Positions 52,237 through 61,252 of a DNA stretch of 63,482 bases are shown here, one piece after another. Position 1 is the stretch's first letter, and the number at the start of each line of letters is the position of its first letter. The notes below the pieces were generated by a model, which was not told the origin of the DNA, did no database searches, and was given only the letters and a program-made list of their open reading frames with translations. This DNA is from an uncultured Bacteroidota bacterium (GTDB lineage Bacteria; Bacteroidota; Bacteroidia; JABEUT01), in assembly GCA_903863935.1 (NCBI GenBank), contig CAIPDV010000019.1, forward strand, positions 1-63,482, read 5' to 3'. Both the position numbers and the translations under genes were made by a program.

Positions 52237-53751
52237 TTATTTGAAAATATAATAGAATGTTAAACGGGCAATCATATAATTAGCGGCTTTAAGTTGTCCA
52301 GAACCTGCATCGCTAGCCCATGTTTTGGAACCTGACGGTAATACAGGAACCCCTTGATAAGAAATTGCATCGTACCAGATATTTGGTTCAATATGCACTT
52401 TTTTATCTTTAGTAGGAGTCCAGTCTAATCCTGCTGATAAAAACATTTCAGTATAGTTATTTGCTGATACCAAACTTGAAGAGGTGAATTTGCTACTGCT
52501 GTACTTAGTATCCGGATTGTACATGTCAACTCTTGCAAAAATATTTAACATATCAGGCATAACTGTACCACGTGCCCACACTGACCAACCTGATTGTGTT
52601 GCAGAAGCAGTGTCCATTACTACTTTATTATTTACCAAAGGAGCATTTGGATCCCATGTAACTTCACCATTTGCTTTTGATTGCATGAAGTACTCGGCTC
52701 CAACTCCGAACCATTTTGAACTGTAGTTTGCATACCCTTTTACTGTCATTATATTTGATGCATATCCTGTAGCCGTACCATAATATACTTGACCGTAATT
52801 AATATAATCTGCATAAGCACCAACGGTTAAAGCTCCATTCAATGCATTAACATATAAGTTAAACCTGAATTTTTTGGCTTTATCGGTTGTGGTGTTTAAA
52901 CCATTATACGAAGTGGTTGTGGTAGTTTTTGTTGTAGTGGTAGGAGTTACTGTAATTGTAGTATCATTACCAGTTTTTTGAGATATGGTAGGAATTGAAA
53001 TTGGAGTAGTTGTTGAGGTAGAGGTTGAGGTAATTGTAGCTCCACTCAAACTTGTGGTTGCGGGATCAAATCCTGGAATTGGAGAATTTCCGGAGTTATT
53101 ACCAACCTGTATGGCGTAACCTATCAAAGTTCCCATTTTACCTGAGTCAGCTTTAGCTTGCCAAATTTTACCGGCAAGACCAATAGCCATATCCGTAGAT
53201 CCATCTACCTTACGCATGTCCATAATGGTTTTATCCATTGAACGGTATCCGTAAAGCGGTTCTGTCTGGTAAGGAGTAGCAAATGAACAGGTAGGTTGTT
53301 GACCTACGGTTAAATTGCTACCTGGGAATATATTTTTCCATGTAAAATAAGCATTCTTTAAGAAAACTGTTTTGTTTCCGTTCACATCCTGATCACCTTC
53401 ATAAGCTAATAAAGTGGTGGCAGAAAATTTTTCATTGATAACATAGTCATATCCTAAATAAGCCCTGCGGATATCAAATGCATTTTGTCCACTGTAAGCA
53501 TTGGTTTGACCTTTAAATGAACTGCTTTGTCCTCCGCTACCAGGTAATTGATTTGCTACCCCTTTATAAAGTATACCATTACCTCTTCCAGCTGAATCGC
53601 CTTTTGCTGCATAAGCATAGTCAGCCATAACATACCCCCAAAGTTTTCCTCCGGTGGTTGGGGTAGAGGTTGATTGTGCATGCACGCCGTTAAAAGCAAA
53701 AGCTGCTACAGCTAATCCAAGCACTAATTTTGTAGATTTTTTTGTTTTCAT
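52237..53751 (-). CDS. Outer-membrane porin, probably for phosphate
   Basis: The 504-residue protein has a signal peptide (MKTKKSTKLVLGLAVAAFAFNGVHAQ), beta-barrel strands alternating with polar turns, and an aromatic C-terminus (TFYYIFK). Segments such as FDIRRAYLGYDYVINEKFSATTLLAYEGDQ are like other Bacteroidota porins. Placement directly upstream of pstS, and TGTTA direct repeats in its upstream region, suggest a phosphate porin. A low-complexity Thr/Ser stretch (about 235-290) is probably an exposed loop. Substrate is inferred from context only. Confidence 0.75.
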   Translation of the reverse strand: MKTKKSTKLVLGLAVAAFAFNGVHAQSTSTPTTGGKLWGYVMADYAYAAKGDSAGRGNGILYKGVANQLPGSGGQSSSFKGQTNAYSGQNAFDIRRAYLGYDYVINEKFSATTLLAYEGDQDVNGNKTVFLKNAYFTWKNIFPGSNLTVGQQPTCSFATPYQTEPLYGYRSMDKTIMDMRKVDGSTDMAIGLAGKIWQAKADSGKMGTLIGYAIQVGNNSGNSPIPGFDPATTSLSGATITSTSTSTTTPISIPTISQKTGNDTTITVTPTTTTKTTTTTSYNGLNTTTDKAKKFRFNLYVNALNGALTVGAYADYINYGQVYYGTATGYASNIMTVKGYANYSSKWFGVGAEYFMQSKANGEVTWDPNAPLVNNKVVMDTASATQSGWSVWARGTVMPDMLNIFARVDMYNPDTKYSSSKFTSSSLVSANNYTEMFLSAGLDWTPTKDKKVHIEPNIWYDAISYQGVPVLPSGSKTWASDAGSGQLKAANYMIARLTFYYIFK

Positions 53752-53829
53752 TTTTGTTTATTGTTTGTTGTGTTTGTCCGTTTTCGACAATGCAAAAGTC
53801 ATACACTAACATTAAACACAGGTAACGCT

Positions 53830-53867
53830 AATGTTACCAAATTGTTAACTTATGAAGTAAATGTTAA
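53830..53867 (-). promoter_or_regulatory. Candidate Pho-box-like repeats upstream of the porin
   Basis: TGTTA (TAACA on the coding strand) occurs at 53832, 53843 and 53862: one 11-base interval and one 19-base interval. TTAACA direct repeats about 11 bases apart are the known PhoP-box form in Bacillus. Similar repeats lie upstream of the response regulator. The match is suggestive only. Confidence 0.35.
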
Positions 53868-53945
53868 GGAATATTCTAGCCTTAACCCATTGTAGTCATA
53901 CTTAAATTTACAACTGATTATTAGGTATTTGATATGAAAAATACA

Positions 53946-54929
53946 CTAAAAAAGGCGACTTAATTCATAGCAGGTTGCAGCAATAAGTGCAGAAATTGGT
54001 ATAGTTAAAACCCATGCCCAAACAATACTTAATGTAACACCCCAGCGAACCGCTGAAAACCTTTTTCTTGCCCCTACACCTATTACGGCTCCGGTAATTG
54101 TGTGGGTTGTACTTACCGGAATACCGAATAAAATAGTAGAATACAGTGTTAAGGCTCCGGATATTTCAGCACAAAAACCTTCAAACGGGCGTAATTTGGT
54201 AATACGCTGACCCATGGTCTTTACAATCCTCCAACCGCCGAATAAAGTACCAAACCCCATAGCTGCCTGGCATGCAATAACAACCCAATATGGCAATCCT
54301 GCATTTGCAGGAAGTGTATTACTTACAAGTAAAGCCATCCAGATAATTCCCATTGTTTTTTGAGCATCGCTGCCACCATGGCCTATACTAAAGGCTGCCG
54401 AAGAAAAGAACTGAAGTTTACGGAATATTTTGTCCATTTTATATGGATTGCTCCTGCTTGCAAGTGCCTCCACAAATGATGAAATAAGAAATGCCAGCAA
54501 CATTCCAACCACAGGAGATACGACTATAAATATTAATACCTTATAAAACCCGGAGGCAATTATAGCAGACGGACCTGCTTTAATTAAGGCTACCCCCAAC
54601 AAGCCACCAACCAATGCATGAGAGGAACTGGTAGGTAATGCCCAGATCCATGTAATAATATCAACAATAATTGCACCAATTAAAGCACAGGCTACGGCAT
54701 TTAAGGTCATTATATGCTGATCTACTATTCCTTTGCCCACCATAGCCGCAACTTTTGGACCGAAAATTAGGAATGAAATAAAATTAAATAGGGCAGCCCA
54801 GGCTACTGCCGCAGTAGGAGTAAGCACCTTGGTTGAAACAACAGTAGCTATAGAATTAGCCGCATCGTGAAATCCGTTCAGGAAATCGAACATTAGTGCC
54901 AATATGATGATAACTACAAGTAGTGTCAT
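53946..54929 (-). CDS. pit: Low-affinity inorganic phosphate transporter (PiT family)
   Basis: The 327-residue membrane protein has the two PiT signatures: NGFHDAANSIATVVSTKVL near the N-terminus and SIGHGGSDAQKTMGIIW near residue 185. It couples phosphate-metal uptake to protons or sodium. It is 13 bases after the DUF47 gene, a pairing found in many bacteria in which DUF47/PhoU-like proteins control PiT. About ten helices are visible. Confidence 0.94.
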   Translation of the reverse strand: MTLLVVIIILALMFDFLNGFHDAANSIATVVSTKVLTPTAAVAWAALFNFISFLIFGPKVAAMVGKGIVDQHIMTLNAVACALIGAIIVDIITWIWALPTSSSHALVGGLLGVALIKAGPSAIIASGFYKVLIFIVVSPVVGMLLAFLISSFVEALASRSNPYKMDKIFRKLQFFSSAAFSIGHGGSDAQKTMGIIWMALLVSNTLPANAGLPYWVVIACQAAMGFGTLFGGWRIVKTMGQRITKLRPFEGFCAEISGALTLYSTILFGIPVSTTHTITGAVIGVGARKRFSAVRWGVTLSIVWAWVLTIPISALIAATCYELSRLF

Positions 54930-54942
54930 TAACCCGGTTTAT

Positions 54943-55584
54943 TTAAACGTTCTTCACAATAATAGTTTCCAGTACATTGGCTGCATCCTCACACTTATCG
55001 GTAGCTGTTTCAAGAACAGAAAGAACTTCCTTTATTTTAATAATTTCAATTGCATCCTTTTCATTTTCAAACAGGCGTGCAACCGCATTTTCAAAAATAT
55101 CATCGGCATGATTTTCTATACTATTAATACGAATACATGCCGCCCGGATCGATTCCACATTTTTCAGATCGCGTAAGCCTAAAACCGCTTTGTGAAGTTC
55201 TTCCCCACTCTTTTCAATTAGCTCGGCCAGTTTGCAAATGTTGCTTTCCGGCACATGTATCTTATATAATTCAATTCGCTTTGCCGATCCATAAATAAAG
55301 TCAACAATATCATCAATGGCAGAGGTGAGGGCATGAATATCTTCCCTGTCAAACGGAGTGATAAAAGTGCTTCCCAATTCAGTAAATATTTCATGAGTTA
55401 CACTATCGCCAATATGTTCCAATCTTTCAATTTCTCTTAGTAATTCTCTCCTTTTATCCGGTTCTGTGGTGTTCACCATTTTGGTAAGCAAAACAGCTGT
55501 TTCAAGTAGATTGCTTGAAGCCTTTTCAAAGAAGGGAAAAAACTTCTTCTCCTGGGGCATTAAAAATTTAAAAATATTCGCCAT
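54943..55584 (-). CDS. DUF47/PhoU-like regulator of the PiT transporter
   Basis: The 213-residue all-helical protein (MANIFKFLMPQEKKFFPFFEKASSNLLE, then LTSAIDDIVDFIYGSAKRIELY and LSVLETATDKCEDAANVLETI) is typical of DUF47, the Pit accessory family. It has the acidic residues expected for metal binding. It is the first gene of the DUF47-pit operon; a TATCTTTG -7 box on the minus strand spans 55630-55623. Confidence 0.92.
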   Translation of the reverse strand: MANIFKFLMPQEKKFFPFFEKASSNLLETAVLLTKMVNTTEPDKRRELLREIERLEHIGDSVTHEIFTELGSTFITPFDREDIHALTSAIDDIVDFIYGSAKRIELYKIHVPESNICKLAELIEKSGEELHKAVLGLRDLKNVESIRAACIRINSIENHADDIFENAVARLFENEKDAIEIIKIKEVLSVLETATDKCEDAANVLETIIVKNV

Positions 55585-55859
55585 TACGTTTGTAATTAAT
55601 TCAATTTGTAAATTCGGGATGCCAAAGATAGAAATTAGACCCTTACTCTAACGTGAGCAACTAGAATCTGCCTGATTTTCCGGATACAATTATGCTTCTA
55701 CTAAAATTTACTATTTATTGATTATCAAAAGCATATATTCGCATTATTATCGATTTCCTTCCTTCTATTTAATACCTGAATTTAGAGTAAAACACGTACT
55801 CTTTTTACGTTATTTTGCTCTATTTTACATTAAATTAAGGCTGTTCCTATATTAATTAA

Positions 55860-55920
55860 TTGTTAAATTGTTAATTAATTGTTACGCCCTGAATGTGTAT
55901 GTATATTAAGCATAATTTTG
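55860..55920 (+). promoter_or_regulatory. Promoter region of the two-component genes with TGTTA repeats
   Basis: TGTTA starts at 55861, 55869 and 55880, followed by TAATTTTG (55913-55920), a -7 box 42 bases before the response-regulator ATG. The 378-base space from 55585 to 55962 contains the promoters of both divergent operons and no gene. Repeats of this kind could bind the response regulator itself, giving autoregulation. Confidence 0.4.
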
Positions 55921-55962
55921 CGTCGAATTCAGTTCATAAACGCCATTTTTCAAATACCAAAA

Positions 55963-56643
55963 ATGAATAATTTAAAAATACTTTTAGTGGATGATGAGCC
56001 GGATGTTCTCGACTTTTTATCTTTCAATCTCAGAAAAGAAGGATATGAAGTATTCACTGCATCAGAGGGCAGGGAAGCGGTTCAGATGGCTAAAAAAGTT
56101 GCACCAAATTTAATTTTGCTCGACGTAATGATGCCTGAAATGGATGGCATTGAAGCCTGCAAGGAAATACGTGCTTTACCGGAAGGTAAAGATGCCTTAA
56201 TAGTGTTTCTGACCGCCCGGACTGAAGATTATTCCCAAATTGCAGGATTAGACGCTGGAGCTGATGACTATGTATCTAAACCGATCAAGCCAAGAGTATT
56301 GGTAAGCCGTATAAAGGCATTGTTAAGAAGAAGGTTTCAATCGGAAACCGATACTTCCATTTTTGATGTAGGTGGTGGCATAAAAATAAACAAGGAAAAC
56401 TATTCTGTTAAGGTTGACAATAAAGAAATATCACTTCCCAAAAAAGAATTTGAACTACTCTACTTGCTGGCTTCTAAACCCGGAAAAGTATTTACCCGGG
56501 AAGATATCCTCCATAAAATATGGGGTGAAGACGTGGTAGTTGGAGACCGCACCATTGATGTTCATATCCGGAAATTACGCCAGAAGCTGGGCGATGAGAT
56601 CATCAAGACCCTGAAAGGAATAGGCTATAAATTTGAGTTTTAA
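55963..56643 (+). CDS. PhoP/PhoB-like response regulator (OmpR family)
   Basis: The 226-residue regulator has a receiver domain (ILLVDDEPDVLDFLSF, phospho-Asp in LILLDVMMPEMDG, Lys in DYVSKP) and an OmpR-type winged helix (FELLYLLASKPGKVFTREDIL, RTIDVHIRKLRQKLGDEIIKTLKGIGYKF). The start at 55963 is chosen because the true N-terminus MNNLKILLVDDE begins there; the frame runs open for 28 codons upstream. Position beside pit and pst makes it a likely PhoB/PhoP that activates phosphate genes. Confidence 0.92.
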   Translation: MNNLKILLVDDEPDVLDFLSFNLRKEGYEVFTASEGREAVQMAKKVAPNLILLDVMMPEMDGIEACKEIRALPEGKDALIVFLTARTEDYSQIAGLDAGADDYVSKPIKPRVLVSRIKALLRRRFQSETDTSIFDVGGGIKINKENYSVKVDNKEISLPKKEFELLYLLASKPGKVFTREDILHKIWGEDVVVGDRTIDVHIRKLRQKLGDEIIKTLKGIGYKFEF

Positions 56644-56752
56644 ACATCACAGGTTATAAAGAATCAATAGTTTATAAAGTTGTTCTTCCTTAGGTTTTAT
56701 TGAAATTTATAAGGTTTAATTTTGCAAATTATCAATTTGCTTCATTTCCACT

Positions 56753-57769
56753 TTGAAAAAGGAATCGTTAATAATTTCATTCGTTAGTACCCTTCTCATC
56801 ACCGGCATAGTGTATGTTCTGAATATGCAGGTATTCCATACCGAAATTTTAGTGCCCTTTGCTATAACCAAATTTGCCGTTTGTTTAGTTTCAATTTACC
56901 TCGTTTACTATTTGGTTGTTGGCCGAAGGTTAAAGGCCATCCACAGCCTTATTGCAAAAAATCAGGAAGAAATGAAGAACACTTCTCTTTATTCAATAGA
57001 AAAAAGGATTCAAACACTTTTAAAAGAACGGAAAGAAGAACTGGAAAAAATAGAAAAACTGGAACGTCACCGAAGGGAATTCCTCGATAATGTTTCGCAT
57101 GAAATGAAAACCCCGTTGTTCCATATTCAGGGATATATTTCAACTTTGATTGAAAACCATATTGACGATCCGGAAATGGAAAAGAGATATCTGGAGCGAT
57201 CTGAAAAAAGTGCTGAACGGCTTATTCACATCCTGGAAGACTTAGATACCATTTCTCAACTTGAATCAAAAGAAGTAAGTGCCGATATTGAACCTTTTGA
57301 CATTGTTGAATTATGCCAGGAAGTAATAGAATCGGAAACTATTGATTCCGACCAGAAGAATATATCGCTTGTGTTAGAGAACATCATGGAAAAAGCAGGT
57401 GTAATTGGTGATCGTTTTCGTATCAGGCAGGTGTTTGTGAACTTGCTGGTAAACTCTATAAAATATGGAAAACAAGATGGGAGAACGGTCATCCGTTTAA
57501 AAAACAGCCCCGATTTTGTTTATATTGAAGTTGCCGATAATGGCATTGGTATTGCTAAAGAACATTTGCCCCGTTTATTCGAACGCTTTTACCGTGTAGA
57601 TAAAGGCCGTTCAAGGGAACAAGGTGGAACCGGCTTAGGCCTTTCTATTGTAAAACATATTTTAGAGGCTCACCACCAAACCATTGAGGTAATGAGTACC
57701 GAAGGTGTTGGAACAACTTTTCTATTTCGGTTGAAAAAGACGCCACAAAGCAGCAGTTTTACACACTAA
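56753..57769 (+). CDS. PhoR-like sensor histidine kinase
   Basis: The 338-residue kinase has two N-terminal membrane helices with a very short periplasmic loop (IISFVSTLLITGIVYVL and FAVCLVSIYLVYYLVV), a coiled-coil, the H-box DNVSHEMKTPLFHIQGY, N-box LLVNSIKYGK and G-boxes DNGIGIAKEHLPRLF and GTGLGLSIVKHI. There is no PAS or HAMP domain. The short loop suggests sensing through other proteins such as PhoU/Pst rather than directly. The start is TTG 56753; a TAATTTTG box lies at 56717-56724. Confidence 0.92.
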   Translation: MKKESLIISFVSTLLITGIVYVLNMQVFHTEILVPFAITKFAVCLVSIYLVYYLVVGRRLKAIHSLIAKNQEEMKNTSLYSIEKRIQTLLKERKEELEKIEKLERHRREFLDNVSHEMKTPLFHIQGYISTLIENHIDDPEMEKRYLERSEKSAERLIHILEDLDTISQLESKEVSADIEPFDIVELCQEVIESETIDSDQKNISLVLENIMEKAGVIGDRFRIRQVFVNLLVNSIKYGKQDGRTVIRLKNSPDFVYIEVADNGIGIAKEHLPRLFERFYRVDKGRSREQGGTGLGLSIVKHILEAHHQTIEVMSTEGVGTTFLFRLKKTPQSSSFTH

Positions 57770-58167
57770 AAAATCTTTGTCACAGCAAAGTAGGTGATTA
57801 CGGAAACCGTACCGGTAAGCACCATTCCCCAGATGATATCTATAATTACAATTTCGATAGGCCATTTGGCTATGGTAGCCATATTGGTAAGGTCATAAGT
57901 AGCATAACAGATAGCACCCAGAACTGCTCCATTTAGTAAAGCCGTTTGCCAGTTCATTTCCTTCAACCCGGGGTTAATTGCAAAAAACAGGATACCCCCA
58001 ATATATATCAGGTAAAATACAATGGCTGCCGCCCAATTAGGATTAGGCGAAAGAATAAAACCAAGTTTTTCTTTGTAATAGTTTTTAGAGATTACTCCTA
58101 GCCAAACCATATCTATGGCGAAAAAAGTAATAAGGGCTATGAAATAAGTGGAGATAAGTTTTACCAT
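57766..58167 (-). CDS. DUF2177 membrane protein
   Basis: The 133-residue protein has four membrane helices and the DUF2177 pattern (FFAIDMVWLGVISKNYYKEKLG, NGAVLGAICYATYDLTNMATIAKWP, DIIWGMVLTG). Function is unknown. ATG 58167 is preferred to a TTG six codons upstream. Its 3' end overlaps the kinase gene by four bases on the opposite strand. Confidence 0.85.
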   Translation of the reverse strand: MVKLISTYFIALITFFAIDMVWLGVISKNYYKEKLGFILSPNPNWAAAIVFYLIYIGGILFFAINPGLKEMNWQTALLNGAVLGAICYATYDLTNMATIAKWPIEIVIIDIIWGMVLTGTVSVITYFAVTKIF

Positions 58168-58223
58168 GATGGGGTTTTGAAACAAAGGTAGGAATAATAT
58201 TATAATTTTGTATAACCTCCAAA

Positions 58224-58577
58224 ATGAAAATTATGGCCTATAATGAGAAAATAGTAAATAGAATCAGGGAAGCTCTTATAGATATTCCTGATGTAGAAGA
58301 AAAGAAAATGTTTCGGGGCATTACCTTTATGGTGGATGGGAAAATGTGCATTAGTGTTGGCAAGGATAATGTGATGTTCCGTATAGACCCTGTTTTGCAT
58401 GATATTGCAGCAGAAAGATTCGGCGCAACTAGCATGAAAATGAAAGGAAGAGAATATAAAGGATATATAAATGTTACGGAAGAAGGCATAAAGTCTAAAA
58501 AAGATTTTGACTATTGGATTGGACTGTCACTCGACTTTAATTCCAGAGCAAAGGCAAGCCCTAAAAAGAAAAAGTAG
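58224..58577 (+). CDS. TfoX N-terminal domain protein
   Basis: The 117-residue protein matches the TfoX_N fold (EKKMFRGITFMVDGKMCISVGKDNVMFRIDP, AAERFGATSMKMKGREYKGYINV). Stand-alone TfoX_N proteins are common and are not the competence regulator itself. A Lys-rich tail (KASPKKKK) is present. ATG 58224 or 58233 could start; a TAATTTTG box spans 58203-58210. Confidence 0.88.
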   Translation: MKIMAYNEKIVNRIREALIDIPDVEEKKMFRGITFMVDGKMCISVGKDNVMFRIDPVLHDIAAERFGATSMKMKGREYKGYINVTEEGIKSKKDFDYWIGLSLDFNSRAKASPKKKK

Positions 58578-58603
58578 AAACCTAATTTGCTTACTTTTGT
58601 ATT

Positions 58604-59413
58604 ATGCCTCTTAAAGAACTTATAAAGCGCATTGATGAGTTGCAATCTCAAATCCAAGCCCATGGGAAATTGGATAATGAGACTTTGAAAAAGATTAACT
58701 ATAAATTCAGACTTGACTGGAACTACAACTCCAATGTAATGGAAGGTAACTCTCTGACTAAGATGGAAACCCGAACAGTGATGATTAATAACATTACAGT
58801 GGAAGGTAAGCCATTAAAGGATATAATTGAAATGCGGGGACATGATGAAGTTATCACCAATATCATGAAAATTGGCAAAGGAGAATTAAACCTGTCGGAA
58901 GCAAGGATTAAAGAGATCCACAAGAGTATTATGTACGAAGATGACTCTGAAAAGAAAATGAATATCGGTATATGGAAGCCACACAACAATTACCTGTATA
59001 ATTATAAAAAAGAAAGGATTGACTTTACCCCTTATGGGGAAGTAAAGGAAAAAATGCACGAATTGGTAAATTGGCTTAATACACAAAATGAAAAGATAAA
59101 AGTCAATGATAAAAAAGCACTGCATCCTTTAATTTTGGCTTTTGAATTTCATTTGAAATATATACGTATCCATCCTTTTTATGATGGAAATGGCAGAACA
59201 GCCCGGATATTTATGAATTTAATATTAATTGCTTTCGGCTATCCTCCTGTTATAGTAAAGCTGGAAGAGAAGAGGCAATATTATCAGTATTTAAGCGATG
59301 TTGCCGACTATGGCGGTGAACCAGGTTTGTTTTATGAATTTATGGGTGGGCTGCTGGTACGTTCTCAGGTGGAGGTATTGAAGGCTATGAAAGGGGAAGG
59401 TTTAGAGGACTAA
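58604..59413 (+). CDS. Fic-family AMP-transferase with self-inhibitory helix
   Basis: Fic enzymes transfer AMP or related groups to target proteins. The 269-residue protein has the full motif HPFYDGNGRTAR (about 190-201) with catalytic His. An N-terminal inhibitory helix carries SNVMEG (about 43-48), the S/T-x-x-x-E-G/N motif of class II Fic proteins, whose Glu blocks ATP binding until relieved. A TACTTTTG -7 box ends four bases before the ATG, implying a leaderless mRNA. No partner antitoxin gene is adjacent, as expected for class II. Confidence 0.92.
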   Translation: MPLKELIKRIDELQSQIQAHGKLDNETLKKINYKFRLDWNYNSNVMEGNSLTKMETRTVMINNITVEGKPLKDIIEMRGHDEVITNIMKIGKGELNLSEARIKEIHKSIMYEDDSEKKMNIGIWKPHNNYLYNYKKERIDFTPYGEVKEKMHELVNWLNTQNEKIKVNDKKALHPLILAFEFHLKYIRIHPFYDGNGRTARIFMNLILIAFGYPPVIVKLEEKRQYYQYLSDVADYGGEPGLFYEFMGGLLVRSQVEVLKAMKGEGLED

Positions 59414-59420
59414 GAAAGAT

Positions 59421-60206
59421 TTATTTCCACCATATTTTTGTCTCCTGTTGGGCTCTTTTTAGAGATGGAGAATCCTCAAACGATTCCCAACCATATTTTA
59501 AATATTTTATATTTGGAGAAAAATCTCCAGAACCACAATCAAATTCTCCCGAAAAAGGTATTCTGTAATCCCCCCAGTTGCACGTTTCTTTGGTTTGCGA
59601 TTTATAGCTCTGCCAAGTTCCTGCAAATTGGTTATTACAAGATTCATCTGATTGGTCATTGTCATCATCATACTTTAATATTCCGTGGTTATCTATAATC
59701 CAACATGAAGCGAAAGAGCCCTTAAATAGTCCCGTTTTGGTTTGTGTACTATCTTCATTGAAATAATAATCACCAAAAACTACTCCCCTTTTTGCAATTT
59801 CAGCCTTGGTATATTTTTGCGCATCTCCATATCGGAAGTCCCTATAACATCTGATATTAGAAATTACAATTTCCCCTTTAAAACTACGAACTGTATCTTT
59901 TACCATTGATTTCCCAATAATAAAATAAGTATCTGGAGGTTCAGAATCTTTTATTACTGAAATAAATTTTATTTGTAAGCGTTGGTAATTATTCCCAATA
60001 AACCCAAAGACACTAAAGTTTTCGGTATGTGTCCAAATACTTGAAAAATTATATTGACAATATTTGTCTTTAAAGTCGTTTTTGTAAAATGATGTATCAG
60101 TTTCTCCATTTGCCTCTCTCTCCTTCCAAATAGCCCATTGAGTTTTTGTTTGAGCACTCGTTAAAAATGAACTAAAAAAGAATATTAAAACAAGATAGAA
60201 TCTCAT
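59421..60206 (-). CDS. Secreted hypothetical protein, 261 aa
   Basis: The product has a signal peptide (MRFYLVLIFFFSSFLTSAQ). The mature part is rich in Trp, Tyr and Asp, with about six Cys that may form disulphides (ASCWIIDNHGILKYDDDNDQ, SCNNQFAGTWQSYKSQ, ETCNWGDYRIPF). The overall look is a beta-sandwich, perhaps binding sugars, but no family is recognised. It lies between Fic and ribF, and convergent with Fic. Confidence 0.7.
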   Translation of the reverse strand: MRFYLVLIFFFSSFLTSAQTKTQWAIWKEREANGETDTSFYKNDFKDKYCQYNFSSIWTHTENFSVFGFIGNNYQRLQIKFISVIKDSEPPDTYFIIGKSMVKDTVRSFKGEIVISNIRCYRDFRYGDAQKYTKAEIAKRGVVFGDYYFNEDSTQTKTGLFKGSFASCWIIDNHGILKYDDDNDQSDESCNNQFAGTWQSYKSQTKETCNWGDYRIPFSGEFDCGSGDFSPNIKYLKYGWESFEDSPSLKRAQQETKIWWK

Positions 60207-60217
60207 ACTATATTATC

Positions 60218-60255
60218 ATTATTGGTCATAACTTATAACACATAATTCATAACTG
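60218..60255 (+). repeat. ATAACTT-type short repeat cluster
   Basis: GGTCATAAC, TTATAACA, CATAATTCATAAC: degenerate 7-8-base units like the cluster at 13885-13920, here between ribF and the secreted protein gene. Confidence 0.5.
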
Positions 60256-61248
60256 CTACAATATCCCCTCACAAACCTCTTTATCCTTATCCAACCTTGC
60301 CTTTAGTTCTTCCAGGTTATTGAACTTTTCCTCATTCCGTATTTTTTGGAAGAATGAAACCTTAATGGTTTCTTCGTAAATATCTTTATGAAAATGGAAG
60401 ATGTGGACCTCCATACTTCTGCCTTTGTCTTTTATAGTTGGGTTGGTGCCAATGCTCATCATACCTTTATAAATACCAGTAGTCAGTGGTCGGTTGTCAG
60501 TTGTCAGTTCCACCTGACCACTGACCACTGATGACTGACTACTTACGTATACATAAACCGCATAAATTCCATCGGCAGGCACAATTTTATTGTCGAAATC
60601 TATTTGAAGGTTGGCAGTAGGATACCCCAATTCTTTTCCACCTAACTTCATACCATGAATAACTTTAGCATGAATGAAAAAGTGGTATCCAAGGTATTTA
60701 TTGGCAGTCTTGAGGTCATCTCCCTGTATAGCTTTTCGGATTTTGGACGAGCTAATAGCTGCTTCATCTAATTTTAAAGGTGGAATTTCTTCCACATTAA
60801 AACCCAAACCTGGCCCCCACTCCTCCAATTCTTTAATAGAACCTTTGCGTTCATGCCCAAAACGATGGTCGTGGCCTATTACAAGAGTTTCCGTTTTAAG
60901 CTTGCCTACGAGTATATCTTTCACATAATCAAAGGCGGTTACCTGCGATAACTCCTTGGTAAAGGGGTGAATAATAAGATTTTGAATACCTGCTTTTTCC
61001 AGTAAATCTATTCTCTCTTCCAGTGTGGTTAGGAAGAACATCTTAGCAGTATCCGGGAAAAGAACCTGTCTTGGGTGTGGTTGGAAAGTAAGCAAAACGC
61101 TTTCTGCTTTTTTTGATTGGGAGATAGTAAGAACCTTGTCCAATATAGCATGGTGGCCCAGGTGAACCCCGTCAAAAGTACCAGTTGTAACAACATTACC
61201 CTTCTTTCCGGAGGCTGCAAACTCATCAATTGAATTATATACTTTCAT
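60256..61248 (-). CDS. ribF: Bifunctional riboflavin kinase/FAD synthetase RibF with an in-frame repeat insertion
   Basis: RibF makes FMN and FAD. The N-terminal adenylyltransferase domain has TTGTFDGVHLGHHAIL, FTKELSQVTAFDYV, VIGHDHRFGHERKG and SSSKIRKAI. The C-terminal kinase domain has GKELGYPTANLQI, and GIYKGMMSIGTNPT. Between VYVYV and GIYKGMM, where related proteins have only a few residues, lie about 23 extra residues rich in Ser, Val and Thr, encoded by a palindromic DNA repeat. Total length is 330 residues. A promoter TTTG-N17-TAGTTTTG ends four bases before the ATG. Confidence 0.94.
   Translation of the reverse strand: MKVYNSIDEFAASGKKGNVVTTGTFDGVHLGHHAILDKVLTISQSKKAESVLLTFQPHPRQVLFPDTAKMFFLTTLEERIDLLEKAGIQNLIIHPFTKELSQVTAFDYVKDILVGKLKTETLVIGHDHRFGHERKGSIKELEEWGPGLGFNVEEIPPLKLDEAAISSSKIRKAIQGDDLKTANKYLGYHFFIHAKVIHGMKLGGKELGYPTANLQIDFDNKIVPADGIYAVYVYVSSQSSVVSGQVELTTDNRPLTTGIYKGMMSIGTNPTIKDKGRSMEVHIFHFHKDIYEETIKVSFFQKIRNEEKFNNLEELKARLDKDKEVCEGIL
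60477..60546. repeat. GTCAGT-type palindromic repeat inserted in ribF
   Basis: About 70 bases made of CAGT, GGTC, GACC and ACTG units fold back on themselves (GTAGTCAGT at 60479 against ACTGACTAC at 60534). No stop occurs in the ribF frame. It is the same family as 51007-51060. Confidence 0.78.
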
Positions 61249-61252
61249 GGCT

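Noticed and set aside
58224-58577. Competence regulator TfoX
   Set aside because: Only the N-terminal domain is present; stand-alone TfoX_N proteins are not shown to control competence in this phylum.
58604-59413. Fic toxin with a separate antitoxin
   Set aside because: The inhibitory S-x-x-x-E-G helix is within the protein, and neighbours do not resemble a Fic antitoxin.
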